64,000 bases of DNA. Source: CAZCDS01 sp964497585 (lineage in GTDB: Bacteria; Desulfobacterota; Desulfomonilia; Desulfomonilales; Desulfomonilaceae). The stretch is from contig CAZCDS010000032.1 in NCBI GenBank assembly GCA_964497585.1, forward strand, positions 6,315 to 70,314. The letters are read 5' to 3'. This document shows positions 62,684 through 64,000 of this stretch, piece after piece (position 1 is the first letter of the stretch; each line of letters opens with the position of its first letter). Below the pieces are notes generated by a model. That model was not told the DNA's origin and made no database searches. It saw only the letters and a list, made by a program, of their open reading frames with translations. The translations under genes were made by a program, and so were the position numbers.

Positions 62684-63646
62684 ATGGCCACACAGGCGGA
62701 TCTGTTTCCCCGATCCCGAAAGCGGACGCGAACGAGGCTCCGCGTGGAGAAGCCCGCTACAGACCCTTCCGAGAAGCGTCAGGATTCGGTGCCCGTGAAG
62801 GTCGCCGGGTTTTCCACGGCCCGCGGGCAGGAGATATCCCTCTATTACGGTGACTGCTTTCTCGGGATGGAAGAGCGCCTGGACGCGGAATCGGTCGATG
62901 TCGTCGTGACCTCACCGCCGTACAACCTCGGTGTGACGTACGGGAAATACAATGATCGGATCCCACGCGAGGCGTACCTGGACTGGATGCAGGACTGGGG
63001 TGAACGTGTCAAGAGGGTGCTGAAGCCGGATGGATCTCTGTTCCTGAACATCGGTTCCAAGCCGTCCGATCCGTGGGTTCCCTTTGACGTGGCCGGCCGG
63101 CTGCGTGGGACCTTTGTCCTCCAAAACGTATTCCACTGGATCAAGTCGATATACATCGAGAATAACAGTTACGACGAGCGAACCTCATTGAACGTAGGCC
63201 ACTTCAAGCCGATCAACAGCAAACGATTCGTCACCGACGCTCACGAATATGTCTTTCATTTCACCAAAAGCGGAACTGTCGAACTCGACCGACTCGCGGT
63301 AGGCGCTCCGTACAAGGATGCGTCGAACGTGACCCGCTGGCGCTCCGCGAGTGGAGGCATTCGCTGCCGCGGCAACAACTGGTACATTCCCTATACCACG
63401 ATCCAAAAGCGCTCGACCGAGCGTCCCCATCCTGCAAGCTTCCCTCCTGAGCTCGCGGAAATGTGTATCAAAATCCACGGTCGTGAAAAGGTGAGTCTCG
63501 TGCTCGATCCCTTCCTGGGTATCGGCAACACCGCGATCGCCTGTGCCCGACTGGGAGTGGCTATGGTAGGCTTCGAGATCGACGAGGAGTATCTGGCGGT
63601 GGCAGAAAGGCTCCTGGAAAGCCTCGATGAGGCTGATGACGGTTGA
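62684..63646 (+). CDS. Beta-class DNA methyltransferase (N4-cytosine or N6-adenine)
   Basis: 320 residues. Motif IV comes first (TSPPYN, residues 76-81) and motif I later (DPFLGIGNTAIACARLG, about 270), the beta-class order. Asp at motif IV is replaced by Ser-Pro-Pro-Tyr, as in N4-cytosine enzymes. Target recognition region lies between them. No restriction endonuclease gene is adjacent, so it may be an orphan methyltransferase or part of a system cut by the window edge. Starts ATG 62684 after GGGGGTAGC. Confidence 0.9.
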   Translation: MATQADLFPRSRKRTRTRLRVEKPATDPSEKRQDSVPVKVAGFSTARGQEISLYYGDCFLGMEERLDAESVDVVVTSPPYNLGVTYGKYNDRIPREAYLDWMQDWGERVKRVLKPDGSLFLNIGSKPSDPWVPFDVAGRLRGTFVLQNVFHWIKSIYIENNSYDERTSLNVGHFKPINSKRFVTDAHEYVFHFTKSGTVELDRLAVGAPYKDASNVTRWRSASGGIRCRGNNWYIPYTTIQKRSTERPHPASFPPELAEMCIKIHGREKVSLVLDPFLGIGNTAIACARLGVAMVGFEIDEEYLAVAERLLESLDEADDG

Positions 63647-64000
63647 CGCGAATCACCAGGAGAGCCGCCCGTGCCTCGCCGTGCGATGCTTGAGAAGGCC
63701 GGCTTCCTGCCGTCCAGAGATATACTGCGAAGCGGAATGATCCGCGAGGGTGGTGACTCGCACTTTCTCTTGTCACAATGATGCAGACCGGCATTGTGTT
63801 GGCACAGAGTTTCTTTCGGGGCCTCCCGGGGGCGGGGCCTTGCAACCCAAGTTGAGCGGTTCCTACTCACGTCATTCCGAGGAGTAGAGCGACGATGTAA
63901 TCTCTGTGGTGGAAACTTTCCTGCAATCCTCATCTTCTTGGTGTCTTATATATTGTCCTGAGAAGTACTTGATTGCCAGGGCCTGTACGTAAGTGGGGGG
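63647..64000. other. Window end, no gene recognised
   Basis: 354 bp without a supported gene. A sigma54-like half site TGGCAC lies at 63800-63805, but its -12 partner is poor. Confidence 0.4.

Noticed and set aside
63800..63815. Sigma54-like word TGGCAC near the window end
   Set aside because: The -12 element reads TTCT where TTGC is expected; no gene follows within the window.

Overview
The window is moderately GC-rich chromosomal DNA from a Gram-negative bacterium. Most gene families here (two-subunit glycine dehydrogenase, two HU-type histones, soluble hybrid sensor kinases, a RAYT-type transposase, a Wzx/Wzy-style polysaccharide cluster) fit a deltaproteobacterium (Desulfobacterota/Syntrophobacterales-like). 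That placement is inferred from family content, not from a marker gene. No rRNA, tRNA or CRISPR array was seen.

Layout. 1-2.2 kb: tail of a membrane protein, a decayed RAYT transposase with terminal inverted repeats, and a frameshifted OsmC gene. 2.2-6 kb (minus strand): a cyanate uptake and detoxification operon, cynS followed by a Tat-exported binding protein, a permease and an ATPase of the nitrate/cyanate ABC class. 6.2-30.4 kb: a large exopolysaccharide cluster with two phosphoglycosyl transferases (one with swapped domain order and Asn at the catalytic Asp position), a Wzc-like tyrosine kinase, a sugar aminotransferase, polymerase and flippase-like membrane proteins, five glycosyltransferases, three methyltransferases, a FemAB/GNAT-like acyltransferase and a GDP-mannose 3,5-epimerase. 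The cluster closes at an intrinsic terminator. All genes from Wzc onward are co-directional, but many are separated by 100-550 bp gaps.

30.5-40 kb is a degenerate accessory stretch. It holds a duplicated beta-propeller/zinc-ribbon block (second copy internally deleted), three decayed right ends of one insertion sequence, an aldehyde dehydrogenase and an enoyl-CoA hydratase with remnants of lost catabolic genes between them, small membrane proteins, two HU genes and a DUF2007 protein with Asp-rich repeats.

The most striking element is at 40.0-42.1 kb (minus strand). A sigma70-like promoter, a well-conserved fluoride (crcB) riboswitch aptamer, a potential antiterminator/terminator pair and a ribosome binding site lead into a dynamin-like GTPase instead of a known fluoride exporter. 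Divergent from it is the glycine cleavage operon gcvT-gcvH-gcvPA-gcvPB, followed by an ACT-domain regulator.

48-64 kb: a papain-fold protease next to a transglutaminase of the oomycete-elicitor family (minus strand), a PAS/PAS/histidine kinase/receiver protein, an overlapping pair of type IIA topoisomerase genes, a lipoprotein, a tandem array of exported ankyrin-repeat proteins (three full, one truncated) and an orphan beta-class DNA methyltransferase.
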